From: Oscillospiraceae bacterium
GTDB lineage: Bacteria > Bacillota > Clostridia > Oscillospirales > Oscillospiraceae
Direction of reading: 5' to 3'
DNA: 64,000 nucleotides
Assembly (NCBI GenBank): GCA_015067565.1
Contig: SVMF01000010.1
Span: forward strand, 31,870 to 95,869
Shown: one piece after another, positions 27,148-36,010 of the stretch
How the letters are laid out: the number at the start of each line of letters is the position of its first letter
How positions within the stretch are numbered: the stretch's first letter is position 1
Notes under the pieces: generated by a model
Told to the model about the DNA's origin: nothing
Seen by the model: the letters and a program-made list of their open reading frames with translations, nothing else
Database searches by the model: none
Made by a program: the position numbers and the translations under genes

Positions 27148-28935
27148 TTATTGAATCGGTTCGAAGTCGGCTGCACCGTGTTTGCACAAGGGGCACACGA
27201 TGTCCTCGGGCAGCTCTTCGCCCTCGTAGATCCAGCCGCAGACCTTGCACACATAACCCTTCTTGCCCTCGGTCTGAGGCTTGGGCTTGACGTTGTTCTG
27301 GTAATAGGTGTAGCTCATGGTTTCGTTTTTGCCCATCACTCTGGCCTCGGTGACCGAGCAGATGAACATTCCGTGCGTGTCCAGATCCACATACTGCTCG
27401 ACCTTCAGACTCAGAAGCGCATTGATATGCTGAGGCAGGAAGCGCAGGCCGTTGTCCGCACGAAGCACTTCGATCCCGACGAACTTGTCGACCACACGGC
27501 CGCTTTGGAAGCCGAAGCGCTCAAAGATCGCAAACGGTGCGGTGGTGTCGAGGCAGTTGATATTCATTTTTCCCGTCTGCTTGATGACATGGTGGGAATA
27601 GTTGTCCTTGTTGATGGTCACAGCGATGCGGTTGGGGGTATTGGTCACCTGCGTGACGGTGTTGACGATCAGGCCGTTGTCCTTGCTACCGTCGCTGCTG
27701 GTCACGACATACAGACCGTAGCCGATGCGGAACAGTGCGGTCAGATCATTCTTGTCGGCCGTGCTCTGCCGTGCGAGATACTCGGTGCAAAGCTCGTCAG
27801 CCAGATTGAGAAGCTGCTGCTTGCTCTCAGCGTTCAGTGCAGACATGATTCTGACATTATTTTCGGTGTATGTGATGTCCTTGCTGTTTTCAAGCATATT
27901 GCGCATGACCTTGATTGCCTGCGGTGCCCACGAGCCGTTTTCGATCATGGCAATGGTGCGGTTGCGGTAGCCGCGCTCGGTCAGGTGGTGGATGAACTCC
28001 CGCATGAAGGGGAACACATCTGCGTTATAGGTCGTGGTGGCCAGCACGAGCTTGCCGTAGCGGAAGGCATCTTCGACGGCCTCTGCCATGTCGCAGCGGG
28101 CCAGATCGTTGACAACGACCTTCGGGCAGCCCTTTTCGCGCAGCTTTTCTGCCAGCAGCTCCACTGCGGCCTTCGTGTTGCCGTAGACGGAGGTGTAGGC
28201 AATGACGATGCCCTCGCTCTCGACACGGTAGGATGACCAGATGTCATACAAATTGAGGTAGTAGCCAAGATTCTCGCTCAGTACGGGGCCGTGCAGGGGG
28301 CAGATGATTTGGATGTCCAGACCTGCGGCTTTTTTGAGCAGGTTTTGCACCTGCACGCCGTATTTTCCCACAATGCCGATATAGTAGCGGCGAGCCTCGC
28401 AGGCCCAATCCTCCTCGACATCAAGGGCGCCAAACTTGCCGAAGCCGTCGGCGGAGAACAGCACCTTGTCATAAGCGTCGTAGGTCACGATGACCTCGGG
28501 CCAGTGCACCATGGGTGCGGTGACGAAGGTTAGCTCATGCCTGCCCAAAGACAGCGTCGATCCGTCACCGACGACGATGCGGTTGTCGGCAAAATCCGTG
28601 CCAAAGAAGTTGAGCATCATCTGGAAGGCCTTGGCAGAGGACACGACCGTCGCCTCGGGGTAGACACGCATGAAATTGGCGATATTTGCCGAGTGATCCG
28701 GCTCCATATGCTGAATGATGAGGTAATCCGGCTTTCTGCCGTTCAGCGTATTGTCGATTTGGTCGAGCCATTCGTGGGTGAAATTCTTGTCTACAGTGTC
28801 CATCACGGCGATCTTCTCGTCCATGATGACATAGGAATTATAGGCCATGCCGTTGGGCACCACATACTGACCCTCAAACAGGTCGATGCGGTGGTCGTTG
28901 ACGCCGACATAGCGAATATCATTGGTAATTTTCAT
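27148..28935 (-). CDS. Flavodiiron protein with flavin-reductase-like and rubredoxin domains
   Basis: 595 residues in four parts. The metallo-beta-lactamase diiron domain (~1-250) has HMEPDHSAN and later ligand His/Asp. A flavodoxin domain (~255-395, YTSVYGNTK) binds FMN. A flavin-reductase-like domain (~410-545) follows. The C-terminal rubredoxin has CKVCGWIYEGEE and CPLCKHG. It reduces O2 or NO to protect an anaerobe. Start ATG 28935 was chosen by the AAAGGATG site. The gene lies 5 nt downstream of wecB. Carrying the electron carriers in one chain may let it work directly from NAD(P)H. Confidence 0.92.
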   Translation of the reverse strand: MKITNDIRYVGVNDHRIDLFEGQYVVPNGMAYNSYVIMDEKIAVMDTVDKNFTHEWLDQIDNTLNGRKPDYLIIQHMEPDHSANIANFMRVYPEATVVSSAKAFQMMLNFFGTDFADNRIVVGDGSTLSLGRHELTFVTAPMVHWPEVIVTYDAYDKVLFSADGFGKFGALDVEEDWACEARRYYIGIVGKYGVQVQNLLKKAAGLDIQIICPLHGPVLSENLGYYLNLYDIWSSYRVESEGIVIAYTSVYGNTKAAVELLAEKLREKGCPKVVVNDLARCDMAEAVEDAFRYGKLVLATTTYNADVFPFMREFIHHLTERGYRNRTIAMIENGSWAPQAIKVMRNMLENSKDITYTENNVRIMSALNAESKQQLLNLADELCTEYLARQSTADKNDLTALFRIGYGLYVVTSSDGSKDNGLIVNTVTQVTNTPNRIAVTINKDNYSHHVIKQTGKMNINCLDTTAPFAIFERFGFQSGRVVDKFVGIEVLRADNGLRFLPQHINALLSLKVEQYVDLDTHGMFICSVTEARVMGKNETMSYTYYQNNVKPKPQTEGKKGYVCKVCGWIYEGEELPEDIVCPLCKHGAADFEPIQ

Positions 28936-28940
28936 AGGCT

Positions 28941-30083
28941 TCATCCTTTCTGAAAGTTCTCGGGTCTGTCTTTGCGCAGCCCGAAATACCACTCAATGGC
29001 ATCGGCGATGCGTTTGCAGGCATTGCCGTCGCCGTAGGGGTTGACGGCCTTGGCCATGGCCTCGTAGGCGCACGGCTCGTCGAGCAGCTCGTTGCCCAGA
29101 CGGACGATCTCGTTGTACTCGACACCGGCCAGCTTGACCGTGCCTGCCTCAACCGCTTCGGGGCGCTCGGTCTCACGGCGCAGCACCAGCACGGGCTTGC
29201 CCAAAGATGGTGCCTCCTCCTGCAGGCCGCCGGAGTCGGTCATGACGAAGTGGCAACGGGCCATCAGATTGTGCATCTGCTCGACATCGACCGGATCGAT
29301 CAGGAAAATACGCTCCCGACCGCCGAGGAATTTTGCGGCACACTCACGCACCGCCGGGCTCAGATGCACGGGGTAGATGACGGCCACATCCTCGTGGGTC
29401 TGCACGAGCTCGGCAACAGCACGGAAGATGTTCTCCATCGGCTCGCCGTAGTTCTCCCTGCGGTGGCAGGTCAGCACGATCACGCGCTTTCCCTCGGCTT
29501 TGAGCCGATCTATCAGCTCCAGAGGGTAGTCGTCACGGACGGTGGTCTTCATCGCGTCGATGACGGTGTTGCCGGTGATGAAGATCTCGCCCTGCACATG
29601 TTCCTTGCGCAGGTTGTCAGCATTGGCCCTTGTCGGGGCAAAGTGCAGTGCCGCCATATCGCTGACGAGGGTGCGGTTCATCTCCTCGGGATAGGGGGAG
29701 TATTTGTCATAGGTTCTCAGACCCGCCTCCACATGGCCGATGGGAACCTTGTGGTAGAAGGCCGCCAGGGCGCCTGCGAAGGTGGTGGAGGTGTCGCCGT
29801 GCACCAAGATGAGATCCGGCTTTTGCGAGGTGAGGATCTCCTCCATACCCAGCAGGGTACGGGTGGTGATGGACGAGAGGGTCTGCTGCTTTTGCATGAT
29901 GTTGAGGTCATGGTCGGCCTCGAGTTTGAAGATCTCCATGACCGAATCGAGCATCTGACGATGCTGGCCCGTCAGGCAGCACAAACTCTCGAAATGGGGT
30001 CTGTCTGCAAGCTCCTTGACCAGCGGAGCCATTTTGATCGCCTCGGGACGGGTACCGAAGACGGACATTACCTTAATCTTCAT
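28941..30083 (-). CDS. wecB: UDP-N-acetylglucosamine 2-epimerase (non-hydrolysing)
   Basis: 380 residues, the usual length. It begins KIKVMSVFGTRPEAIKMAPLV, with LVHGDTSTTFAGALAAFY, HVEAGLRTYDKYSPYPEEMNR, and LTCHRRENYG, all hallmarks of this family. It converts UDP-GlcNAc to UDP-ManNAc for wall polymers or exopolysaccharide. It overlaps the preceding glycosyl-1-phosphate transferase gene by 11 bp, fitting a joint role in wall-polymer synthesis. Confidence 0.95.
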   Translation of the reverse strand: MKIKVMSVFGTRPEAIKMAPLVKELADRPHFESLCCLTGQHRQMLDSVMEIFKLEADHDLNIMQKQQTLSSITTRTLLGMEEILTSQKPDLILVHGDTSTTFAGALAAFYHKVPIGHVEAGLRTYDKYSPYPEEMNRTLVSDMAALHFAPTRANADNLRKEHVQGEIFITGNTVIDAMKTTVRDDYPLELIDRLKAEGKRVIVLTCHRRENYGEPMENIFRAVAELVQTHEDVAVIYPVHLSPAVRECAAKFLGGRERIFLIDPVDVEQMHNLMARCHFVMTDSGGLQEEAPSLGKPVLVLRRETERPEAVEAGTVKLAGVEYNEIVRLGNELLDEPCAYEAMAKAVNPYGDGNACKRIADAIEWYFGLRKDRPENFQKG

Positions 30084-31152
30084 GGGGTTCCTCCGTGTGT
30101 TCGGGCTTTTTGTGGTGGTGGGAGAAAATCAGCTTTGCGCCGATGGCACCAACGACAAAGATTGCCATCACAAAGATCACCAGCTGCATCGGGCCACTGT
30201 CGGTCAGAAGCACGGCAGCAAGGCCTAAAAGCGCAGAAATCAAGTAGGAAATGGCGACCGCCTGCTTCTGCGAAAAGCCCATGTCGATCAGACGATGGTG
30301 CACATGACCGCGATCAGCGTGCAGGGGGCTTTGCCCCTTGGCCAGGCGGCGAATGACGGCAAAGCAGATGTCGAAAATAGGCAGACCCAGCACCAAAAAC
30401 GGCACGGCAAACGAGATGACCGCATAGGTCTTGAACAGGCCGAAGATCGACACCGAGGCGAGCATAAAGCCGAGGAAGGTCGAGCCGGTATCGCCCATAA
30501 AAATGCTGGCGGGATTGAAATTGTAGGGGATGAAGCCGACGCAGCCGCCGAAGAGCGCAGCAAGGCACAGCGCACTGGCCGTGGCGATGGTGTTCGAGTC
30601 GACCACGAGCATCAGGGCAACGACGAGCATCGTGCCGGCAGAGATTGCACTGACACCGGCAGCAAGGCCGTCGAGGCCGTCGATGAAGTTGACGGCATTG
30701 GTGATCATCACGATCCAGAGGATGCTGACCGTGTAAGAAAGCCACATGGGAAGCTCCCAACCCATGACGTGCTCAATGCGGCAGCCGTGGTAGACCACGA
30801 CAAAGGCGGCGATGAGCTGCACGGCAAATTTCGGCAAGGCCTTCAGGGTCATGATGTCGTCCATAATGCCCAAAATCACGATCATCACGGCACCGAGCAG
30901 GATGCCCTGCAGCTCCGTGGAGATGTATTTGCCGCCGAAGATGAGGAAGCTGACGATAAAACCGAGGAAGATGGCCAGACCGCCCATTCTGGGAATGGGG
31001 GTATGGTGCATTCTGCGCTCGTCCTTTGGGATGTCCATTGCGCCAACCTTGCGGGCCAGCATTTTGACCAGCGGTGTGACCGCACAGGCGATGGATGCGG
31101 CGGTGACGAGCGTCAAAACGACCTTGAGGATCAGTTGCGGGTCGAGTACCAT
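30073..31152 (-). CDS. tagO: UDP-GlcNAc/undecaprenyl-phosphate GlcNAc-1-phosphate transferase (TagO/WecA family)
   Basis: 359 residues with about ten membrane helices. Family signatures are MDIPKDERRMHHTPIPRMGG, the catalytic Asp pair (LGIMDDI), NAVNFIDGLDGLAAG, and FMGDTGSTFLGF. It starts wall teichoic acid-type or other undecaprenyl-linked polymers at the membrane. It lies 15 nt after trpS and overlaps wecB, its likely partner in making a GlcNAc-ManNAc linkage. TagO versus WecA naming is by context only. Confidence 0.92.
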   Translation of the reverse strand: MVLDPQLILKVVLTLVTAASIACAVTPLVKMLARKVGAMDIPKDERRMHHTPIPRMGGLAIFLGFIVSFLIFGGKYISTELQGILLGAVMIVILGIMDDIMTLKALPKFAVQLIAAFVVVYHGCRIEHVMGWELPMWLSYTVSILWIVMITNAVNFIDGLDGLAAGVSAISAGTMLVVALMLVVDSNTIATASALCLAALFGGCVGFIPYNFNPASIFMGDTGSTFLGFMLASVSIFGLFKTYAVISFAVPFLVLGLPIFDICFAVIRRLAKGQSPLHADRGHVHHRLIDMGFSQKQAVAISYLISALLGLAAVLLTDSGPMQLVIFVMAIFVVGAIGAKLIFSHHHKKPEHTEEPHED

Positions 31153-31167
31153 AATGCAACGCCTCCC

Positions 31168-32175
31168 TTACCGGGCAACGAAGCCCAGCTTCTTATATAC
31201 CTTGCGCAGGGTCTTTTCTGCGACATAGGCGGCCTTCTGCGCACCCTCCTCGCAGACCTTCTGCAGATAAGCCTTGTCAGCCAGCAGCTTGGTCGCCTCC
31301 TCACGGATCGGGCGCAGCAGCTCGACCACGGACTCACCGACGGCCTTCTTGAAATCGCCGTAGCCGCGGCCGGCAAACTCGGCTTCGATCTGCTCGAAGC
31401 TGCGGCCGGTGGCGGCAGAATAGATGTTCATCAGGTTGGAAATGCCCTTCTTTTCCACGGGATCGTAGCGCACGACGCTGTCGCAGTCGGTCACGGCACG
31501 CTTGAACAGACGCATGATATCCTCGGGTCGATCCATCAGGCACACGCGGCCGGCATCCTCGTCCTCGGACTTGGACATTTTGGCCTCAGGGTTGGCAAGG
31601 CTCATGATTCTTGCGCCGACCTTGGGGATGTACGGCTCGGGGATCTTGAACACATCGCCATAGACACCGTTGAAGCGTTTTGCTATGTCACGTGTCAGCT
31701 CAACGTGCTGCTTCTGATCCTCGCCCACGGGCACGAGATCGGCCTGATACAGCAAAATGTCAGCCGCCATCAGAGCAGGATAGGTGAACAGACCACCGTT
31801 GATATTTTCGGCATTTTTTGCACTTTTATCCTTGAATTGCGTCATGCGGCTGAGCTCACCGAACATGGCGTAGCAATTCATGACCCAGCCGAGCTCTGCG
31901 TGTTGATGCACATGGCTCTGGAAGAACAGCACATTCTTCTCCGGATCGAGGCCGCAGGCGATATACTGTGCCAGCTGCTCGAGCGAGCGGCGGCGCAGGT
32001 CGGCCGGATTCTGGCGCACGGTGATGGAGTGCAGATCTGCCATGAAGTAGTAGCAGTCGAACGCATCCTCGCGCTCCTTCCAGTTGCGAATAGCGCCCAG
32101 ATAGGAGCCCAGCGTCAGATCACCCGAGGGCTTAATACCGGAAAGCATTCTTTTTTTGACTGTTGTTTCGTTCAT
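31168..32175 (-). CDS. trpS: Tryptophanyl-tRNA synthetase
   Basis: 335 residues, the normal size. The class I HIGH-type motif reads PSGDLTLGSYLGA, and the KMSKS motif reads AKMSKS. Other conserved parts are YPALMAADILLYQADLVPVGEDQKQH. Start ATG 32175 has AAAGGTG about 12 nt upstream. The leader was checked for a T-box (conserved GGGUGG) and none was seen; a standard promoter precedes it. It heads the minus-strand gene string trpS-tagO-wecB-flavodiiron-metG. Confidence 0.95.
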   Translation of the reverse strand: MNETTVKKRMLSGIKPSGDLTLGSYLGAIRNWKEREDAFDCYYFMADLHSITVRQNPADLRRRSLEQLAQYIACGLDPEKNVLFFQSHVHQHAELGWVMNCYAMFGELSRMTQFKDKSAKNAENINGGLFTYPALMAADILLYQADLVPVGEDQKQHVELTRDIAKRFNGVYGDVFKIPEPYIPKVGARIMSLANPEAKMSKSEDEDAGRVCLMDRPEDIMRLFKRAVTDCDSVVRYDPVEKKGISNLMNIYSAATGRSFEQIEAEFAGRGYGDFKKAVGESVVELLRPIREEATKLLADKAYLQKVCEEGAQKAAYVAEKTLRKVYKKLGFVAR

Positions 32176-32225
32176 TTATTTTACAACACCTTTCGTGAAA
32201 AAATCGCATACTTTGCACCATAATA

Positions 32226-32254
32226 ATAGTATCACATTTGACGACATAACGCAA
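32226..32254 (-). promoter_or_regulatory. Predicted trpS operon promoter
   Basis: On the minus strand, TTGCGT (32254-32249), 17-bp spacer, TACTAT (32231-32226), about 50 bp before the start codon. Confidence 0.6.
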
Positions 32255-32422
32255 GACATCACATTTGCAAATTATGCCTCAATTGCTTAAAAAATACAGC
32301 CTCGCGGCTGCAATTGACCGATTTTCAGCAGATGCAAAAATTTGACAAGGGAATTTGCCGACAATTTGGGAACAAGATTCGACCATTTTCGGGTCATATT
32401 AAGCGCGAAAGGAGGCTTGTTT

Positions 32423-33367
32423 ATGATCAAAAAAATGTTTCTTGCGGTGCTGGTGGCTTTTTCGCTGAGTCAGAGTGTCTTTTCCGCCCCCGAAACGCTC
32501 ATCGTCGGCGGCAATGTCATCGGCCTGCGGCTGAAGAGCGAAGGCGTGTGCATCGTGGAATTTACACAGCCGGCGGCGCAGAATTGCGGCCTGAAGCGGG
32601 GCGATGTACTCCGGAAGATCAACGGCCGTAGCATCACGACCGCCGCAGAGGTGTCGAAATTCGTAGAACAATGCGACGGAAAGCCGCTAAAACTCACCGT
32701 CCTGCGGGGAAATGAGGAGAAAACCTTTACCCTTGCGCCGAGCCAGACTCCTGACGGCAAATGCTTGGGACTGCTTGTCCGCGAGTCCCTGAACGGCATC
32801 GGAACGGTCACCTATTATGACCCTGAAAGCGGCACCTTCGGCGCACTGGGGCATGGCATCAGTGATGGCAGGAGCTTGCTTCCCATCCGCAGCGGCGAGG
32901 TCATTGATTCGCACATTTCCTCGGTGCAGAAGGGCAAACGAGGGCAGGCCGGATGCCTTCAGGCGACCGCCGACAGTCTCACGGCCGAGGGCTGCATCGA
33001 CAAAAATACGCCGCAGGGGATTTTCGGCAGGATGCCGCAGCCGCAGGGACAGAGGCTGCCCGTGGCGAAGCCTGCGCAGATTACCACGGGAAAGGCGCAG
33101 ATCATCAGTACCGTCGATGGCACGCAGCCGAGGTATTACGATGTGCAGATTTTGGCGCTTTATCCGCGCGAAAAGGCCAACCGCAACCTGCTTCTGCAGG
33201 TCACAGACGAACAGCTTTTGTCACAGACGGGCGGCATCGTGCAGGGAATGAGCGGCAGTCCCATCATCCAAAATGGCAAGCTCATCGGCGCTGTGACCCA
33301 CGTTCTGATAGACGACCCAACCAAAGGCTACGGTATTTTTATTGAAACCATGCTTGAGGCAGCATAA
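32423..33367 (+). CDS. spoIVB: SpoIVB-like serine peptidase (S55) with PDZ domain
   Basis: 314 residues. A signal or anchor helix (residues ~4-22) is followed by a PDZ domain (GVCIVEFTQPAAQNCGLKRGDVL). The S55 peptidase part has GALGHGISD with the catalytic His, and GMSGSPIIQNGKLIGAVTHV with the catalytic Ser. In Bacillus, SpoIVB is made in the forespore, crosses to the intermembrane space and triggers pro-sigma-K processing. It is shorter than the 426-residue Bacillus form. ATG 32423 has AAAGGAGG upstream. Confidence 0.9.
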   Translation: MIKKMFLAVLVAFSLSQSVFSAPETLIVGGNVIGLRLKSEGVCIVEFTQPAAQNCGLKRGDVLRKINGRSITTAAEVSKFVEQCDGKPLKLTVLRGNEEKTFTLAPSQTPDGKCLGLLVRESLNGIGTVTYYDPESGTFGALGHGISDGRSLLPIRSGEVIDSHISSVQKGKRGQAGCLQATADSLTAEGCIDKNTPQGIFGRMPQPQGQRLPVAKPAQITTGKAQIISTVDGTQPRYYDVQILALYPREKANRNLLLQVTDEQLLSQTGGIVQGMSGSPIIQNGKLIGAVTHVLIDDPTKGYGIFIETMLEAA

Positions 33368-33486
33368 TCCCCTTGATCCGCAAAATGCCGTTGCGAAGAT
33401 GCCTCTTTTGGTGTATGATAGCATTATCACAACCAAAGAGGCACTCAGATCGAGCGCATCGTGTACAATCATCAGGAGGAATCATT

Positions 33487-33837
33487 ATGCTGAAATTCAT
33501 CTGCTATCCCAAGTGCACCACCTGCCAGAAGGCGCAAAAATGGCTCGATGCGCATGGCATCCGTTATGAGCTGCGTGACATCAAGACCGAGCAGCCGACG
33601 CTGTCTGAGCTGACCGAGTGGTACAAAAAAAGCGGCCTGCCGCTGAAGAAATTTTTCAACACCAGCGGTTTGGTGTACAAATCTCTGGCGCTGAAGGACA
33701 AGCTGCCTGAGATGAGTGAAGCAGAAATGCTTGCGCTTTTGGCCACCGACGGAATGCTCGTCAAGCGTCCTTTGCTCATCGGTGAGGATTTTGTGCTCGT
33801 CGGCTTCAAGGAGGCACAGTGGGAGCTTGCCAAATAA
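33487..33837 (+). CDS. ArsC/Spx-family thioredoxin-fold protein
   Basis: 116 residues. The N-terminal CxxC (PKCTTCQKA) sits as in Spx, MgsR and YffB-type ArsC proteins, and the KRPLLI segment near residue 95 matches the family Arg-Pro motif. It could be a redox-sensing RNA-polymerase binder or an arsenate-reductase-like enzyme; the YffB-like pattern (CxxC, KRPLL) points to the uncharacterised Spx/MgsR group. ATG 33487 has AGGAGGA upstream. It stands alone between spoIVB and a terminator. Confidence 0.87.
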   Translation: MLKFICYPKCTTCQKAQKWLDAHGIRYELRDIKTEQPTLSELTEWYKKSGLPLKKFFNTSGLVYKSLALKDKLPEMSEAEMLALLATDGMLVKRPLLIGEDFVLVGFKEAQWELAK

Positions 33838-33893
33838 GGCTGTGCGCTTTTTCCGGCACAAATTCCGCATTCAGAGGCTTTTGACAGACAGAA

Positions 33894-33928
33894 AAGCACC
33901 CTGCCTTGTGACAGGGTGCTTGGTTTTT
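33894..33928 (+). terminator. Rho-independent terminator after the ArsC/Spx-like gene
   Basis: AAGCACCCTG, 8-nt loop, CAGGGTGCTT, then GGTTTTT. The T-run overlaps the left target duplication of mobile repeat copy 3. Confidence 0.88.
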
Positions 33929-34194
33929 ATTTCATGTCTGCTGAATAAGTCGCTACTGCGGCTTATTCGCACAGCGTTGCTGTGCAATCGTGCAAAAACG
34001 GCTCTTTTTAACCGTTTTTGCACGATTCAGACATGTAAACAATGCGTATTTTCGCACGAGCATCGCAACGCTCGTGCGAAATGTGCAAGGTTTTTAGCGG
34101 TTTTACCGCCAAAACCTTGCACTCGAACAACGCAAAACAGCCCTGAAAGCTTTGGCTTGCAAGGGCTTTCGCGTTGTTCAGTACGCATTATTTC
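33927..34194 (+). mobile_element. 255-bp MITE-like structured repeat, copy 3, with target duplication
   Basis: The element is 33934-34188, flanked by TTATTTC (33927-33933 and 34188-34194; one base is shared with the element end, so 6 bp is the minimum). It differs from copy 1 at only a few positions. It inserted between the terminator and selD. The selD stop codon (TTA at 34188-34190 on this strand) lies in the duplicated target, so selD was not shortened. Confidence 0.9.
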
Positions 34195-35222
34195 AGGAAA
34201 ATGCGCTTGCCGCCCTCGTAGGGCAGGACGCGGCCGATGCGCTGTGCCGACGGTACGGCGTCCTTGAGCTCTTCAAACATCGCCTCGGCATCGTCCGGAT
34301 GCACGGCGATCAGCAGGCCGCCCGAGGTCTGCGGATCAAAGAGCATATCCTGCACGGCCAGTTCGATGTCGCCTGCCTCGACCCAGTCCTCGGCGAAATG
34401 GCGGTTGCGGTACATACCGGCAGGCAGGATGCCCATACGGGCAAATTCCAGTGACGCTTCGATCAGGTCGATGGCCTTGGTGTCGATCTCCAGCTGCGTG
34501 TCGCTGCCCTGTGCCATCTCCAGACCGTGGCCCATGAGACCGAAGCCGGTAACATCCGTGCAGGCATGGACACGGTACTTGACCATGACATCACGAGCGG
34601 ATTTGTTCAGCGTTGTCATAAGTTTTTTTGCAAAAGCTGAGGTTTCCTCGTCCAAAAGTTCGGCCTTCTGTGCGGATGTCAGGATACCGATACCCAGAGG
34701 CTTGGTCAGAAACAGCACATCTCCGACCTTTGCGCCGGAGTTGGTCAGCAGCTTCTCGGGATGAACAAAGCCTGTGACGGCCAGACCGTACTTCGGCTCA
34801 TCGTCAAAAATGCTGTGGCCGCCGGTGATGATGGCGCCTGCCTCGTAGACCTTGTCGTAGCCGCCCTTCAAGATGGCGTGGACGGCCTGCTTAGGCAGGT
34901 TTTCGGGCACGGCCATGATGTTGAGTGCCAGCTTCGGCTCACCACCCATGGCATAGACATCGCTCAGGGCATTGGTCGCCGCGATCTGACCGAAAATATA
35001 CGGATCGTCGTCGATGGGCGGGAAGAAATCAACCGTCTGCACGAGGGCCAGGTCATCTGTGACCTTGTAAACCGACGCATCATCGGACTTGTCGAAGCCG
35101 ACGAGCAGATTCGGATCGGTGTGGACACGAATGTCCTCCAGCAGCTTTGCCAGCGTACCTGCACCAACCTTCGCGCCGCAGCCGGCGCACTTGGCAAGCT
35201 TTGTCAGTTTGACATCATCCAT
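34188..35222 (-). CDS. selD: Selenide, water dikinase (selenophosphate synthetase)
   Basis: 344 residues, ATP-dependent maker of selenophosphate. The active-site region reads KCAGCGAKVGAGTL, with cysteine (not selenocysteine) and the catalytic Lys. DDASVYKVTDDLALVQTVDFFPPIDDDP and TGGHSIFDDEPKYG are typical. It lies 2 nt before yqeB in the same string with yqeC, which ties it to the selenium cofactor of molybdenum hydroxylases. No selA, selB or tRNA-Sec is in the window. Its stop codon lies in the mobile repeat's target duplication. Confidence 0.95.
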   Translation of the reverse strand: MDDVKLTKLAKCAGCGAKVGAGTLAKLLEDIRVHTDPNLLVGFDKSDDASVYKVTDDLALVQTVDFFPPIDDDPYIFGQIAATNALSDVYAMGGEPKLALNIMAVPENLPKQAVHAILKGGYDKVYEAGAIITGGHSIFDDEPKYGLAVTGFVHPEKLLTNSGAKVGDVLFLTKPLGIGILTSAQKAELLDEETSAFAKKLMTTLNKSARDVMVKYRVHACTDVTGFGLMGHGLEMAQGSDTQLEIDTKAIDLIEASLEFARMGILPAGMYRNRHFAEDWVEAGDIELAVQDMLFDPQTSGGLLIAVHPDDAEAMFEELKDAVPSAQRIGRVLPYEGGKRIFLK

Positions 35223-35224
35223 AT

Positions 35225-36010
35225 TTATACCTCCGTGAAATGTAAAATTGCCTCCAAAACACCGCCGCCGATCGACAGTGCCTTGTCCGAGACAAGGTAG
35301 CAGTAGCTATCGTCGTTCCTGGGGTCGACATCGCCGGACTTCATACCCTTGTGCACGGGCGTTCCGTCGGCCAGAAGACCGCGCAGTATGCCGCTGATGG
35401 TGCAGCGCATCGGCTCTCCGTTGACCGTGCCGGCGATGTCGCCCTCGCGAACGCTCTGGCCGATCTCAAGCGTCTGCCTGAAGATGCCATCGGCGGGCGC
35501 ACGCAGCACGCGCTCTCCGGCAAAGCCGCCGATGAGGCCGGGAATGTTCGTGTTGGGCAGGGGAGAACCCTCCGTAATCACACGGCCGAGGGTGTGACCG
35601 CGCATGGTCTCCACGCAGGCGTGGCAGTCGACCTTGGCGGTAAAGCCGGGGCCGACACCGATCACGCAGGGCGCATCGGTGATCTTCGTGCCGAGATTGC
35701 GCTTGGCAAGGATCGCATCGACCACCACATCGGGTTTGAGCGTTTCGATGCACCTGGCCTCGGGATCTGCAAGGACGGCGATGCTGCCACGGCTGAGGAT
35801 TTCCGGCACGGCCTCGGGCGTGTCGGCACGCTCGGCAAGGACATCTTCGACCTGCATTTTACCGAACAAAATCGCTTGCGAGAAGCAGACCGTACGGCGG
35901 ATGGCCGTCGGCGTTGCAAGGTCAGTCATCACGACCTGCATTCTTGCGTGGCGCAGCCTGAGGGCAATGCCGGAGGCAAGGTCGCCTGCACCACGGATCA
36001 AAACGAGCAT
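35225..36010 (-). CDS. yqeB: Selenium-dependent molybdenum hydroxylase accessory protein YqeB (EF2563 family)
   Basis: 261 residues. It begins MLVLIRGAGDLASGIALRL, a Rossmann-like start, and has VVDAILAKRNLGTKITDAPCVIGVGPGFTA in the middle. This family is found only with selenium-dependent molybdenum hydroxylases. ATG 36010 with GGAGAGA was chosen; the frame stays open much further upstream, but that region overlaps yqeC. It overlaps yqeC by 13 bp. Confidence 0.88.
   Translation of the reverse strand: MLVLIRGAGDLASGIALRLRHARMQVVMTDLATPTAIRRTVCFSQAILFGKMQVEDVLAERADTPEAVPEILSRGSIAVLADPEARCIETLKPDVVVDAILAKRNLGTKITDAPCVIGVGPGFTAKVDCHACVETMRGHTLGRVITEGSPLPNTNIPGLIGGFAGERVLRAPADGIFRQTLEIGQSVREGDIAGTVNGEPMRCTISGILRGLLADGTPVHKGMKSGDVDPRNDDSYCYLVSDKALSIGGGVLEAILHFTEV

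Noticed and set aside
32176..32422. T-box riboswitch before trpS
   Set aside because: No conserved GGGUGG antiterminator motif or specifier loop was found; an ordinary promoter explains the region.
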